Positions 47,253 to 55,452 of a DNA stretch of 64,000 bases are shown here, piece after piece. The notes under the pieces were generated by a model. It was not told where the DNA came from. It saw nothing but the letters and a program-made list of their open reading frames with translations, and made no database searches. Origin of the DNA: Prado023 sp964418695 (GTDB lineage Bacteria; Actinomycetota; Actinomycetes; S36-B12; CAIYMF01); NCBI GenBank assembly GCA_964418695.1, contig CAYQMN010000011.1, positions 36,420-100,419 of the forward strand, given 5' to 3'. The number at the start of each line of letters is the position of its first letter. Position 1 is the stretch's first letter. A program made the position numbers and the translations under genes.

Positions 47253-49186
47253 CGCAGACGGCCTCGCCTGTGGCCTCGCAGCTCTGCCACTTCTGCCTTG
47301 AGCGCGTCAATCATGTCCAGCAGGTCCGTGATGCCAACGTCCTGTCCGTCGCGGGTAACGGCGGTCTGGATGGCCGCGCCGTTGATGGTCAGGACACCCG
47401 GCGCTGAACGAGCAATCGTGGTGTCAGGTGTCCCGCCGATGAGCGTTGACGTAGGACACCAATCAATGGTTCCAGCCGGAAGGAGTCGTGGAGAGGCTGG
47501 CATAGCCAGATGGATTGAGTTGGTGGGGCTCCACTGAAGAAGTGTCTGGCCATTTGGTCCGCTGCGAATCATGTTCGCATAGAACCGAATCCCCTGTTGG
47601 GATGAGCCGTTCTTGAAATCTCCCAAATAGTCACTGGTGGACTTGACGGTGATAGGCCCCGGCACGTTGGCCCAGTCCACTGGTGCGCCGCCGCCAGCAG
47701 CAGGAGCAGACGGCTCCCACAGTCCAGTCGTCGCGTTGAAGGTGAGCGTGTCCCCCTCGATGGGAGGAACGGTCGCCGTGTCCACGTCTGTCAGGTCGTC
47801 CAGCGAGGACGCGCCTCCACCGCCGCCGCCAGAGCCACCCACTGGGACACCCTTGACCGTCAGCGCGCCGGGGATATCCACCGTGTGCAGAGCGGTACCG
47901 AGAACGATGGCGTTATCAGCCGTCGCCTGCGCACCCGCCATACCTGAGTCGGTACCGATAGCCACCGATCCAGCGCCGTCAGCCTTCGCGCCGTAGCCGA
48001 CTGCGACGGCTGTGCTTCCCGCAGAAGAGTTGGCGGACCTGCCGACTGCGACGCCGTAGTACCCCGCTGCGGCATACCTTCCCAGAGCGACGCCACCCGG
48101 ACCTGCCGCATTCGCCTCAAAGCCGACAGCGACACCTTCGGCGTTCCCCGAACCCGCCTTGGCACCGTGACCAATAATCACGTTGGCAGTACCCGTAGTG
48201 ATGGTGGAACCCGCGTCCTGTCCGAACGCCGTGTTCTCTTCGCCAGTCGTCAGCGCGGCCAGCGCACCCGTACCGCCAGCCGTGTTGCCAACCGCGTCAG
48301 ATGAGACGCCGCTGCCTGCATCGCCTGTCGGACCTGACGGACCCGTTGGACCTGACGGACCTGACGGTCCCGCTGGACCCGTCGCTCCTGCCGCTCCAGT
48401 GGCTCCCTGCGGTCCTGTAGGACCAGGGACGGCTGAGTCTGCACCTGCCGGTCCTGACGGTCCTGTCGGTCCCTGAGAGCCTGCTGGACCCGTTGGACCC
48501 GCGATGGTCGAGGCAGCTCCGGTGTCACCCTTCGGTCCTGACGGTCCTGCTGGTCCTGTCGCGCCGGACGGTCCGGGGACGGTGCTCGCCGCTCCTGTGT
48601 CGCCAGTCGCACCCTTCGGTCCTGTCGGTCCTGCCGGACCAGGGATGTCCGAGACTCCTGGCACACCCTGCGGTCCTGTCGCACCCTTCGGTCCGCTCGG
48701 TCCGCTTGGTCCTGTCGGACCGGGGACGGTGCTGTCCAGTCCTGGCGGTCCTGCTGGTCCTGCTGGTCCTGTTGGTCCGGGGATGTTGCTGACGCCATCC
48801 GCTCCCGCTGGTCCTGCTGGTCCTGGCGGTCCCGGCACTGGCACGACGGCAACCTCAGACTCGTCCTCTGTCTGTGCGGTGCTCAGGTCGAACTCGCCGT
48901 TGCCTTGGTCGGAGACGTGGACGTAGTAGCTGCGCGGCTGGCTGACGCCAACGATGACCTCCGTCACGCGATAGAGGACAGGTCCGTCCGTCAGCCACTC
49001 GGGGTCATCGGACGCCAGCACCGTCAGCGTCAGCACGCCGAACTGATCCAGCATCGCGGTGACGCCAGCAGCAACCACAATGGTCGGCGGCTCTTCATAC
49101 GGCGCGCCGATTTCAGGGGTGAGCGTCACCCTGCCTTTGGCTGGGTTGCCGTCAGCTAGGTTGTATTGACCTCGGACGGTAATCAT
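47249..49186 (-). CDS. collagen-like and YadA-head-like tail fibre
   Basis: A 645-residue tail protein. An N-terminal beta domain (1-110) is followed by a collagen-like Gly-Pro-X region (about 115-300, with repeated PGPTGP and GATGPQG). Then comes a YadA/Hep_Hag-like head of about 14-residue repeats (GVAVGFEANAAGPGGVALGR, AVAVGYGAKADGAGSVAIG), a serine/glycine hinge, a further beta region, and a C-terminal coiled coil (LLDMIDALKAEVAELRGH). These motifs all trimerise, so it is probably a trimeric receptor-binding fibre. It starts inside the previous stop (ATGA). Confidence 0.85.
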   Translation of the reverse strand: MITVRGQYNLADGNPAKGRVTLTPEIGAPYEEPPTIVVAAGVTAMLDQFGVLTLTVLASDDPEWLTDGPVLYRVTEVIVGVSQPRSYYVHVSDQGNGEFDLSTAQTEDESEVAVVPVPGPPGPAGPAGADGVSNIPGPTGPAGPAGPPGLDSTVPGPTGPSGPSGPKGATGPQGVPGVSDIPGPAGPTGPKGATGDTGAASTVPGPSGATGPAGPSGPKGDTGAASTIAGPTGPAGSQGPTGPSGPAGADSAVPGPTGPQGATGAAGATGPAGPSGPSGPTGPSGPTGDAGSGVSSDAVGNTAGGTGALAALTTGEENTAFGQDAGSTITTGTANVIIGHGAKAGSGNAEGVAVGFEANAAGPGGVALGRYAAAGYYGVAVGRSANSSAGSTAVAVGYGAKADGAGSVAIGTDSGMAGAQATADNAIVLGTALHTVDIPGALTVKGVPVGGSGGGGGGASSLDDLTDVDTATVPPIEGDTLTFNATTGLWEPSAPAAGGGAPVDWANVPGPITVKSTSDYLGDFKNGSSQQGIRFYANMIRSGPNGQTLLQWSPTNSIHLAMPASPRLLPAGTIDWCPTSTLIGGTPDTTIARSAPGVLTINGAAIQTAVTRDGQDVGITDLLDMIDALKAEVAELRGHRRGRLR

Positions 49187-49698
49187 TTCTCAGCCTTCCT
49201 GCCTACTGCTGCCGCGCGGTATGAGGCGAACACGCCGATGGCATCGCCAGCCGCCCACGCGAAGGGGACGGCAGCGGTCAGCATGCGCAGAGCACCGCCG
49301 GTGCCGCCGGTGCCGTAGACGGTGGCGGTGGACGCGGCCAGCGACGCGACACCGTCGAAGAACGCCGAGCCGGAATCAGTGAGCAACGCCATCGTGGACG
49401 ATTTGCCAATCACTGGCACCGGCAGGCTGAAGGTCAAGGAGCCTGTGATAGCGGCGATGGTGAACTGAGCGTCAATGGTGACCAGTCCGCCACTGCTGCG
49501 CCGGTAGTAGCAGGACACGACAGACGCTGTCCCTCCCGTGAGGGTCGGCGTCCACGGCAGCCACCTGTCATTGGCAATGAGAGCGTTGATGTCCCCGGCG
49601 TGACTGTTGAAGTTGTCCCGCACAGCCGCCTGCCACTCGGTCAGCGGCGGCGTGTCCATCGGACTGCCGGGAGTCCCGATGTCGTTGATGCTGGCCAT
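49183..49698 (-). CDS. minor tail protein
   Basis: A 171-residue beta-rich protein (MASINDIGTPGSPMDTPPLT) with WLPWTPTLTGGTASVVSCYY, typical of phage tail/fibre modules. Not a lysin by any motif visible. It lies four bases before the next gene. Confidence 0.7.
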   Translation of the reverse strand: MASINDIGTPGSPMDTPPLTEWQAAVRDNFNSHAGDINALIANDRWLPWTPTLTGGTASVVSCYYRRSSGGLVTIDAQFTIAAITGSLTFSLPVPVIGKSSTMALLTDSGSAFFDGVASLAASTATVYGTGGTGGALRMLTAAVPFAWAAGDAIGVFASYRAAAVGRKAEK

Positions 49699-49702
49699 GT
49701 CG

Positions 49703-50296
49703 TCACCCGCTCGCTACGAAGAGGTAGTACACCTTGACGTTCGTGTGGTTCGTGCTGCTCGTGCTGTTGCGGCATTTCAGCGACACCTGCGTGGCATTGA
49801 GCGTGTTGGCCACGGCGAAGATGTAGGTGGAGTGGTGTTGAACCGTCACGAACACCGCAGAGTTCGCAGGCTTGGTGAGTGTTACCGCCACTTCCACACC
49901 CGCGTTCAGGTTGCCGATGGTCCACGTCCCCATCTGGAGCCCGACCTTGGACGGGGTGTGCGTGTGGGAGGTTGGCGCGTAGGCGTGGGTGTGGGACTTC
50001 GGCGAGTAGAGCGCGTTGCCTTCCGCCGTGTCGAGGAACCTGGCGTTGGCCACCGACTCGGTAATCATCGTTCCCAGCGCAAGATCGGTGGCAACGGCCA
50101 GCTCTCGCAGGACCAGCGGACTGTCGCTCGGATCGTTGTAGTCAGACGGGTACGGCAGGTCGAACTCTGGCGTGTAGGCGGCGAGCAGTTCGACGTACAT
50201 CTGCTGACGCTCTTCGGTCGTCCAGCGGGTCCACTGCTGACGGCGCGCTTCGCGTGCTAGTGCCGACCATTCCTCAAGGGTCATTGGTGTAGTCAT
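49703..50296 (-). CDS. minor tail protein with His-x-His fibre motif
   Basis: A 197-residue protein. The N-terminal 100 residues are helical; then the repeat SHTHAYAPTSHTHTP occurs. Such HxH repeats bind metal ions in trimeric tail-fibre shafts, as in T4 gp37. The C-terminal part is beta-rich. Confidence 0.72.
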   Translation of the reverse strand: MTTPMTLEEWSALAREARRQQWTRWTTEERQQMYVELLAAYTPEFDLPYPSDYNDPSDSPLVLRELAVATDLALGTMITESVANARFLDTAEGNALYSPKSHTHAYAPTSHTHTPSKVGLQMGTWTIGNLNAGVEVAVTLTKPANSAVFVTVQHHSTYIFAVANTLNATQVSLKCRNSTSSTNHTNVKVYYLFVASG

Positions 50297-51465
50297 CGTG
50301 GACTTCCCTCACCTTCACCGGGTCGCTTGATAAGGCATTCCAGCCAGGAACCCCGGTCCAGCTCTTCCTGCCAGGTGTTCGGCTGAGCGTCGGCCCAGAC
50401 CCGCAGGACAGTCAGTGCGAACCGTGCGCGGTCACTGACGGCAATCTGGAGGATCACCCGGTCATGGCGAGGCCATTCCTCCTGCCAGCCTTCAACGCAC
50501 CAAGCCGCCGACAGTCCTGCCGGACCGGGGTCGGGTGGGATCGGCAGGTAGACGGCATCTGACACCTTCAGGCGGATGGCGGCTTCCATAGCTGCCTCGT
50601 CGCTCTGGACGTGGTCGCTGTCCATGATGATGTCGTCCACCCGGCTGAACGGCCAGGCTCGCCTGCCGAGAATCAGGTTGCCGAGTTGGACGGCATCGTC
50701 CTCGCTGTTGAGCATCGTGCTGACAGACTTCTCACGGATGCCGAAGTCAACGATGGACTTGTTGTCGCGCAGCGTGCGCTGGCTCTGTCCGCCTTCCGGT
50801 CCCCACTTGACGACCACCTTGTTGATGAGTTCCGACACCGTTGACTGCCAGCGCAAGCCGGTGATGATGACGTTTGAGCCGATGGCCGCGATGGGGTCGA
50901 GCAGGCTCCTGTGGTCGGCGGTCCCGTAGTGCAGGCTCCCGTCACCGTCAGACCAGACCAGTCCGCCGCTGCTGGCACAGACCTCGTGCAAAGCTCCTAG
51001 CGCGTCCTTGTCGATGGTGTCTGGAGCCAGTGCAGGACCGGCGTTGCCGTGGACGGTGAGTGTCACAGCCGCGGCTGCCGCGATGGCCTGCACACGCGCC
51101 ACGTCGCTCTCTGCTGGCCTGTCCAGCACAACCCCTACCCGGCCTAGATCGGCCTGCTTGCTGACGGCCACGATGCGGACATGACCCGGCATCCCCTTGT
51201 ACTCCTGCACGTCCGAGTCCGTGACCAGTCCGACGAATCGGGTCAGCGTCTCGCCACCGTCAGCACCCAGCAGAGCTACTACCGCCACCTCGTCGCCGAG
51301 CACAGGCGCAGTGGTGATGTCCTTCCAGATGAGCGTGCAGTCAGGAGCGTCCGGCTGCTTGTCCGGCTTGCTCCTGCCGTGGGACACGGTGATAGGCATG
51401 ACCACTTGACTGGGGTCGGCGGGGATGCCGTTGACGAGGACGACCGGAGGCAGGACGCTCACCAC
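50293..51465 (-). CDS. minor tail (baseplate-type) protein
   Basis: A 390-residue protein (start VSVLPPVVLVNGIPADP; two adjacent GTG codons are possible). It has the look of siphophage tail-associated proteins that follow the tape measure (Dit/Tal region): domains such as VQAIAAAAAVTLTVHGNAGP and DKDALGALHEVCASSGGLVW. It overlaps the tape measure stop. Confidence 0.75.
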   Translation of the reverse strand: MVSVLPPVVLVNGIPADPSQVVMPITVSHGRSKPDKQPDAPDCTLIWKDITTAPVLGDEVAVVALLGADGGETLTRFVGLVTDSDVQEYKGMPGHVRIVAVSKQADLGRVGVVLDRPAESDVARVQAIAAAAAVTLTVHGNAGPALAPDTIDKDALGALHEVCASSGGLVWSDGDGSLHYGTADHRSLLDPIAAIGSNVIITGLRWQSTVSELINKVVVKWGPEGGQSQRTLRDNKSIVDFGIREKSVSTMLNSEDDAVQLGNLILGRRAWPFSRVDDIIMDSDHVQSDEAAMEAAIRLKVSDAVYLPIPPDPGPAGLSAAWCVEGWQEEWPRHDRVILQIAVSDRARFALTVLRVWADAQPNTWQEELDRGSWLECLIKRPGEGEGSPR

Positions 51466-52931
51466 GCACCAGCCAGGGGTGCGTTCGCGGAGCGGCCTTG
51501 CACGAGGTTGTAGTCCTCCAACTGACGGACCAGCAGGCGCGACAGCCGGTACGGGTCGGCAGCTCCCTCAACCTGAATGGTGATTTGGGTCGTCGGTCCG
51601 TGCGTTCCTGCGGTGGGACCGGCTGGTGCGGGGACCATCTGCACCGACGAGAACAGGGACAGCCCGCTCTTGAACGGGTTGATCTTGTCGATGAAGTCGC
51701 CCATCTTGCTGATGGCGTTGCCAATCTTGTCGATGAAGTTCTGAATCCAGTCCACCACGCCTTGGATGGCACCGCTGATGGAATCCCAGACGGCGAGGAA
51801 CTTGCTCTTGATGAACTCGTACACCTTCTTCATCGCGGCAATGATGTCGTCCCACTTCTTGACGACGATGACGATGATGGCGATGACGGCAGCGATGGCA
51901 GCGATGATGAGCAGGATTGGCCAGTAGGCAATCATCGACGCAGCACCGGCAGCTATCGCGGCGATGGCGTAGGCGTTCGTGGCAACCGTGTAGGCGATCT
52001 GCGCCACCTTCGCCAGACCGAGAGCCACCCGCATGACGTTCTGCGCGATGGTGAACGCCGTCGTCACTGCCTTCGCCACGAGGATGGCAGCGGAGAACGC
52101 GCCGACCACGGCGGTGATGGCAATGACCAACTCGGTGTTGCTGGCGATCCATGTGGCCAGGGTGGTCAGCGCACCAGTCACCCCGACGACGACAGGCAGC
52201 AGCGCGGTTCCCAGCGAGGCGGCGGCGTTGTCGAACTCTGCCTTGGCAATCCTCGTGCTGTTGGCGGCTGAGTCCTGCGTCGCGGCGAAGTCGCCGACTG
52301 CCGGACCGGCACCTTCCATGATGAGTGCCATCGTGGCGGCAGCTTTCTCCTGCTCGGTGAGAGCAGCAGCAGAAGTCTTGCCTGAGTCCTCCAGCGCGCG
52401 GTTCTGAACGGCTGCCGCGTTGAGAGTGGGAATGACGGCTTGGATGCTGTCGTACTCGCCGCGCATGGCGGCGCTCATCATGTCGGTGACGGCAGCGGCT
52501 CCACCCTGCACGTTGTGAAAGCTGGAAATGTCGGCGGCGAGTTGGGTCATGCCGGTGGACATGTTCGCGGCTTCATCGCTGGTGAACCCGAGCTGGGTGA
52601 GCATCGTGCCGAACGATCCGGCCACGTCCAGTGCCGCCTGCGTGGACAGACCCATGCTGGTGGCGGCAGTGCTGGCCCACTGGTTGATTTCGTCGGCACT
52701 CTTGCCGAACACCACGTTGACCTTGTTCTGGCTTTCCTCCAAGTCACTGGCAGCCTTGGCGGCGTACCCAGCGCCAGCCACGATGGCAGCAGTGGCGACG
52801 GTTGCCGGACCCACCAGCGCGTCAAAGCCGCTGGAAAGCTTCTGGAGGTCGCGGTCAGTGTCGTTGAACGCCTTCTGAGCACCGGAGGCGTCGCCGACGA
52901 TCTTGACGGCCAGAATGGCTGAGCGGCTCAT
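51459..52931 (-). CDS. tape measure protein
   Basis: A 490-residue protein with the family start MSRSAILAVKIVGDASGAQK and an N-terminal helical region (NKVNVVFGKSADEINQWAST and TGMTQLAADISSFHN). Hydrophobic helices lie between about 240 and 400, followed by a short C-terminal domain. It sets tail length; at about 1.5 angstrom per residue the tail would be near 70 nm, short for this group. Confidence 0.88.
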   Translation of the reverse strand: MSRSAILAVKIVGDASGAQKAFNDTDRDLQKLSSGFDALVGPATVATAAIVAGAGYAAKAASDLEESQNKVNVVFGKSADEINQWASTAATSMGLSTQAALDVAGSFGTMLTQLGFTSDEAANMSTGMTQLAADISSFHNVQGGAAAVTDMMSAAMRGEYDSIQAVIPTLNAAAVQNRALEDSGKTSAAALTEQEKAAATMALIMEGAGPAVGDFAATQDSAANSTRIAKAEFDNAAASLGTALLPVVVGVTGALTTLATWIASNTELVIAITAVVGAFSAAILVAKAVTTAFTIAQNVMRVALGLAKVAQIAYTVATNAYAIAAIAAGAASMIAYWPILLIIAAIAAVIAIIVIVVKKWDDIIAAMKKVYEFIKSKFLAVWDSISGAIQGVVDWIQNFIDKIGNAISKMGDFIDKINPFKSGLSLFSSVQMVPAPAGPTAGTHGPTTQITIQVEGAADPYRLSRLLVRQLEDYNLVQGRSANAPLAGAW

Positions 52932-52949
52932 GGGGTCACCCCCAGACGG

Positions 52950-53429
52950 CTACCTGCTGCGGTCGAACGCGACGTGACAGATGGCGCACCGTGGGTCGTA
53001 CCTGTCGATGTCGAACGAGTACGGGGATATGCCGTCAGCGCCACCGAGCCGGGGGTTGGGTTCCTGATAGTCGTAGGACCATTGCTCGGCAGGACCGTCG
53101 CAGTCCACGCAGCGGTACAGGCTGGCGCTCCCACGCGCTCGCCGCAGTTCAGAGTGCGCGGCGGAGTAGGAGGTTGAACGAATCGGGGGGTGGAAGGGGT
53201 TGCCCCAGTTCCGCACGCGCTTCCAGTGAAACTTGCAGTACCCGAGAGCCCCGTATGGCTTCTCGCACCCGTCCACAAGGCAGACGGATGGGTGGTCCCT
53301 GTCGCGCGGCGCAATCCTCGCAGGACCGGCAGACCCCGTGGCGACAACACGCTTGAGGTGTGCGGCGCAGAATCCGCGGGCGTGGTGCGGACGCTCGCAA
53401 CCCTCGACGGAACAGGTACGGTGTGCCAC
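52950..53429 (-). CDS. HNH-type zinc-finger endonuclease-like protein
   Basis: A 159-residue protein with two N-terminal Cys/His fingers (CSVEGCERPHHARGFCAAH and CLVDGCEKPYGALGYCKFH) and a C-terminal HNH-like core (YRCVDCDGPAE to CAICHVAFD). Free-standing HNH proteins of this kind in actinophages are often homing endonucleases. It sits between the tail chaperone and tape measure genes, a typical place for an intruding gene. GTG at 53429 with GAGGAG upstream. Confidence 0.8.
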   Translation of the reverse strand: MAHRTCSVEGCERPHHARGFCAAHLKRVVATGSAGPARIAPRDRDHPSVCLVDGCEKPYGALGYCKFHWKRVRNWGNPFHPPIRSTSYSAAHSELRRARGSASLYRCVDCDGPAEQWSYDYQEPNPRLGGADGISPYSFDIDRYDPRCAICHVAFDRSR

Positions 53430-53457
53430 GGCATCGACTCCTCAACAGTCGTTGTCA

Positions 53458-53488
53458 GCACCCGCTGAGTTCGCTTCTCGGCGGGTGC
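53458..53488 (-). terminator. hairpin between tail chaperone and HNH gene
   Basis: GCACCCGC and GCGGGTGC form a perfect 8-bp stem with a 15-base loop. A related hairpin lies at 61298-61323. It may attenuate or terminate transcription before the HNH gene. Confidence 0.4.
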
Positions 53489-53514
53489 GCCTATGGTACG
53501 GCTTCCCATTGACC

Positions 53515-53951
53515 TCACCTCCTTCGCCTCTGCGCCTGCTTCTTCAACACGTCCAGTGCAGTCGCTATTAGTCGCGGGTCGTTCTCCATCGTTTGTTGCC
53601 AGGCCAGAGGCGTGGTGTTTGTTGCGATTGCCAGTTCTACAAAAAGCCTCCCAATATCTCCGGCGGAATAGGGTTTTCCAGCGCGTCTTCCTCCATCCCG
53701 CCTTCCGGGTCGAGGTCCACCAGTCGCGCGTCGAACTCATCGAACGTCGCCGTGGTGAGTCCCTGGCGCTTCAGGCTGTGGAACGCCAGCCACGCGACGT
53801 AGGAGTCTGGGACGGTCTGGACGGCGGATTGCAGAGGACCAGACAGTCCGAGAGCCTTGTAGCCAGCGCGCTCAAAGGCGCGCCGGTCCCTGGCGTCGAA
53901 CTCCGTCAGGATGACCTCTTCCGGGTCAGCGAGGGTCAGCTTCAACTTCAT
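53515..53951 (-). CDS. tail assembly chaperone, -1 frameshift product (G-T fusion)
   Basis: The first gene (53637-53951, 104 residues) ends GGFL then TAG. In the -1 frame the text continues without a stop from that point as VELAIATNTTPLAWQQTMEN and onward to QAQRRRR, ending at the TGA at 53515. The order matches siphophage G/GT chaperones. The slip would occur at GGCTTTTTG (five T) just before the TAG at 53639. The T extension has the family look (PLAWQQTMENDPRLIATALDVL). Both products guide tape measure and tail tube assembly. Confidence 0.82.
53637..53951 (-). CDS. tail assembly chaperone, short form (G)
   Basis: A 104-residue acidic protein, MKLKLTLADPEEVILTEFD onward, ending at the TAG at 53639. 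It is the unshifted product of the chaperone pair. Its ATG overlaps the stop of the gp10-like gene (TAATG). Confidence 0.85.
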   Translation of the reverse strand: MKLKLTLADPEEVILTEFDARDRRAFERAGYKALGLSGPLQSAVQTVPDSYVAWLAFHSLKRQGLTTATFDEFDARLVDLDPEGGMEEDALENPIPPEILGGFL

Positions 53952-54334
53952 TACTTCGGTCCTCCCGCGATGTTGGACAGCACCCGGTCCAGCTCCCTGA
54001 AGTACGTCTCAACCCATGCCGGTTCGGTGGCCTTGGCGGCGTCGGCGAGGAACGGCTGCGCGCGGATGTTCCGTCGCGGCCAACCCCAGTGGATCGGTCC
54101 CGCGTAGGGGACTCGTGCGCCGCCTGCACGGACCACACCCGCCGTCCTGCTGGCACCCGGTCGGACGCTGCCTGCCAGGGTTCCGCTCTGGTGTGGAGCC
54201 ATCGGCTTGGCGGCAGACGACACGGTGCGAGCCGCTGACATGTTGACCTCTCGCAGGTCCGCCAGGTCCACGCCTGCACGCTTCAACTCCCGGCGCAGGC
54301 GCTTCATCCCCTCGATCTGGACTGGCTTGCTCAC
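53951..54334 (-). CDS. HK97 gp10-like tail protein
   Basis: A 127-residue protein with the gp10 pattern: KRLRRELKRAGVDLADLREV, then PHQSGTLAGSVRPG, GARVPYAGPIHWGWPRRNIRAQPFL. GTG at 54334 overlaps the major tail gene. gp10 proteins act in head-tail joining or tail completion. It normally lies before the major tail gene; here it follows it. Confidence 0.78.
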   Translation of the reverse strand: MSKPVQIEGMKRLRRELKRAGVDLADLREVNMSAARTVSSAAKPMAPHQSGTLAGSVRPGASRTAGVVRAGGARVPYAGPIHWGWPRRNIRAQPFLADAAKATEPAWVETYFRELDRVLSNIAGGPK

Positions 54335-54780
54335 GGCTCAACCGGCGGCGGCGGCGGCTCAGCCGGGGTCGGCGTGAACGCGACGGGACCGACGAAGGCG
54401 AGTTCCACGGAGCCGCTGATCTTGGCACCGAACTCGTCGGCGGTGGCACCGTCAGGCAGCTTCAGCCGGACGGTCCCGGTCCACATGGCCTCAGCCGCCG
54501 TGTTGGGAGTGAACGTCACCGTCGCGTCTCGCAGGTCGTTGGTGAAGAGGAAGTTGTAGAAGCCGGTTGACCCCAGGTCAAAGTCGCAATCGAGCGACAG
54601 CTTGTCGCCACGGACCTCGCTGGCCGGGTCGGTCAGACCAGACAGGTAGGTGACCGCCTCGCCGACTTCCTCGTACTCGTGGCTGATGCCGCCACCCTTG
54701 ACCTCCTGCTCAAAGGAAACCGGCGTTCCGGCCTCGATGGTGAAGGTCACCGTGCCGATTCCGAACTTGGTCCATGCCAT
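54331..54780 (-). CDS. major tail tube protein
   Basis: A 149-residue beta-rich protein (MAWTKFGIGTVTFTIEAGTP) ending in a Pro-rich tail. The pattern LDCDFDLGSTGFYNFLFTND fits lambda gpV/HK97-like major tail proteins. It follows the terminator gene by one base or so. Confidence 0.8.
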   Translation of the reverse strand: MAWTKFGIGTVTFTIEAGTPVSFEQEVKGGGISHEYEEVGEAVTYLSGLTDPASEVRGDKLSLDCDFDLGSTGFYNFLFTNDLRDATVTFTPNTAAEAMWTGTVRLKLPDGATADEFGAKISGSVELAFVGPVAFTPTPAEPPPPPVEP

Positions 54781-54781
54781 T

Positions 54782-55123
54782 TCAGACTTCCTTCCATGTC
54801 ATCGTCACGGGAATGCGCGCCGAAATGATGCCGACCTCTGGATCAGGAATCGGCTCGGCGATGGGACTGGGATGCATCCCCGCCGTGATAAGGGTCGTGG
54901 CTACGGCCACAATCAACTCGTCCAGACTCGACTGGTTGCTGGCGAGGATTTGGACGTTCAGGCTGATATCCGCGTCACCTGCCAGGGTGTGCGCCGCGTA
55001 GTAGGGATAGCCGGGAACGAGCACGATGGCGGGAGCACTGAGCGCCTGTGGCGGGTAGGCGTGGACCGGCACACCTACCCCAACCAGCGTGTCCGCCAGC
55101 GCCTGCCTCGCCTGTGCGATCAC
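54782..55123 (-). CDS. tail terminator-like protein
   Basis: A 113-residue protein starting at GTG 55123, overlapping the connector stop by four bases. IAQARQALADTLVGVGVPVHAYPPQ with a middle beta region (AIVLVPGYPYY) matches phage tail terminator/completion proteins. The longer open frame upstream is a shadow of the capsid gene. Confidence 0.75.
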   Translation of the reverse strand: MIAQARQALADTLVGVGVPVHAYPPQALSAPAIVLVPGYPYYAAHTLAGDADISLNVQILASNQSSLDELIVAVATTLITAGMHPSPIAEPIPDPEVGIISARIPVTMTWKEV

Positions 55124-55443
55124 ACCGACAGCCCACCCATTGCCAGCGCCGGACCGAGCGCACCGAACACCGAGCGGACGAGGCCGGGAGTGGCACTCGG
55201 TGACGGTGCGACCCACTGGCCGTCGCTGCTGAACGCGGCCATGCCTCTGGCGCTGCTGTCCCAGACCTTCACGGCCAGCTCTAGCGTCGCCTCGTCCACG
55301 TTGGCCTGCCAGGGAGCCACGTCCTCGACCAGCCACGGAGACAGCGCCTGCATGGATACGTCGAGGAAGTGCGCCAGGAGTGCGTCGTCGGCCAGGTCGG
55401 TCGGGACATCCAGCCGACGACGCAACTCTGTGGTCATGTCCAT
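55120..55443 (-). CDS. head-tail connector (gp6-like)
   Basis: A 107-residue mostly helical protein (MDMTTELRRRLDVPTDLADDALLA...) in the normal position after the capsid. Such adaptors attach to the portal. Start could be the second Met (55437). Confidence 0.78.
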   Translation of the reverse strand: MDMTTELRRRLDVPTDLADDALLAHFLDVSMQALSPWLVEDVAPWQANVDEATLELAVKVWDSSARGMAAFSSDGQWVAPSPSATPGLVRSVFGALGPALAMGGLSV

Positions 55444-55452
55444 CGCAGTGGA

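Noticed and set aside
52928..53740. A 270-residue minus-strand frame over the HNH gene and tail chaperone
   Set aside because: It is in the wrong frame for both the zinc-finger HNH protein and the chaperone T extension, and has no motif.
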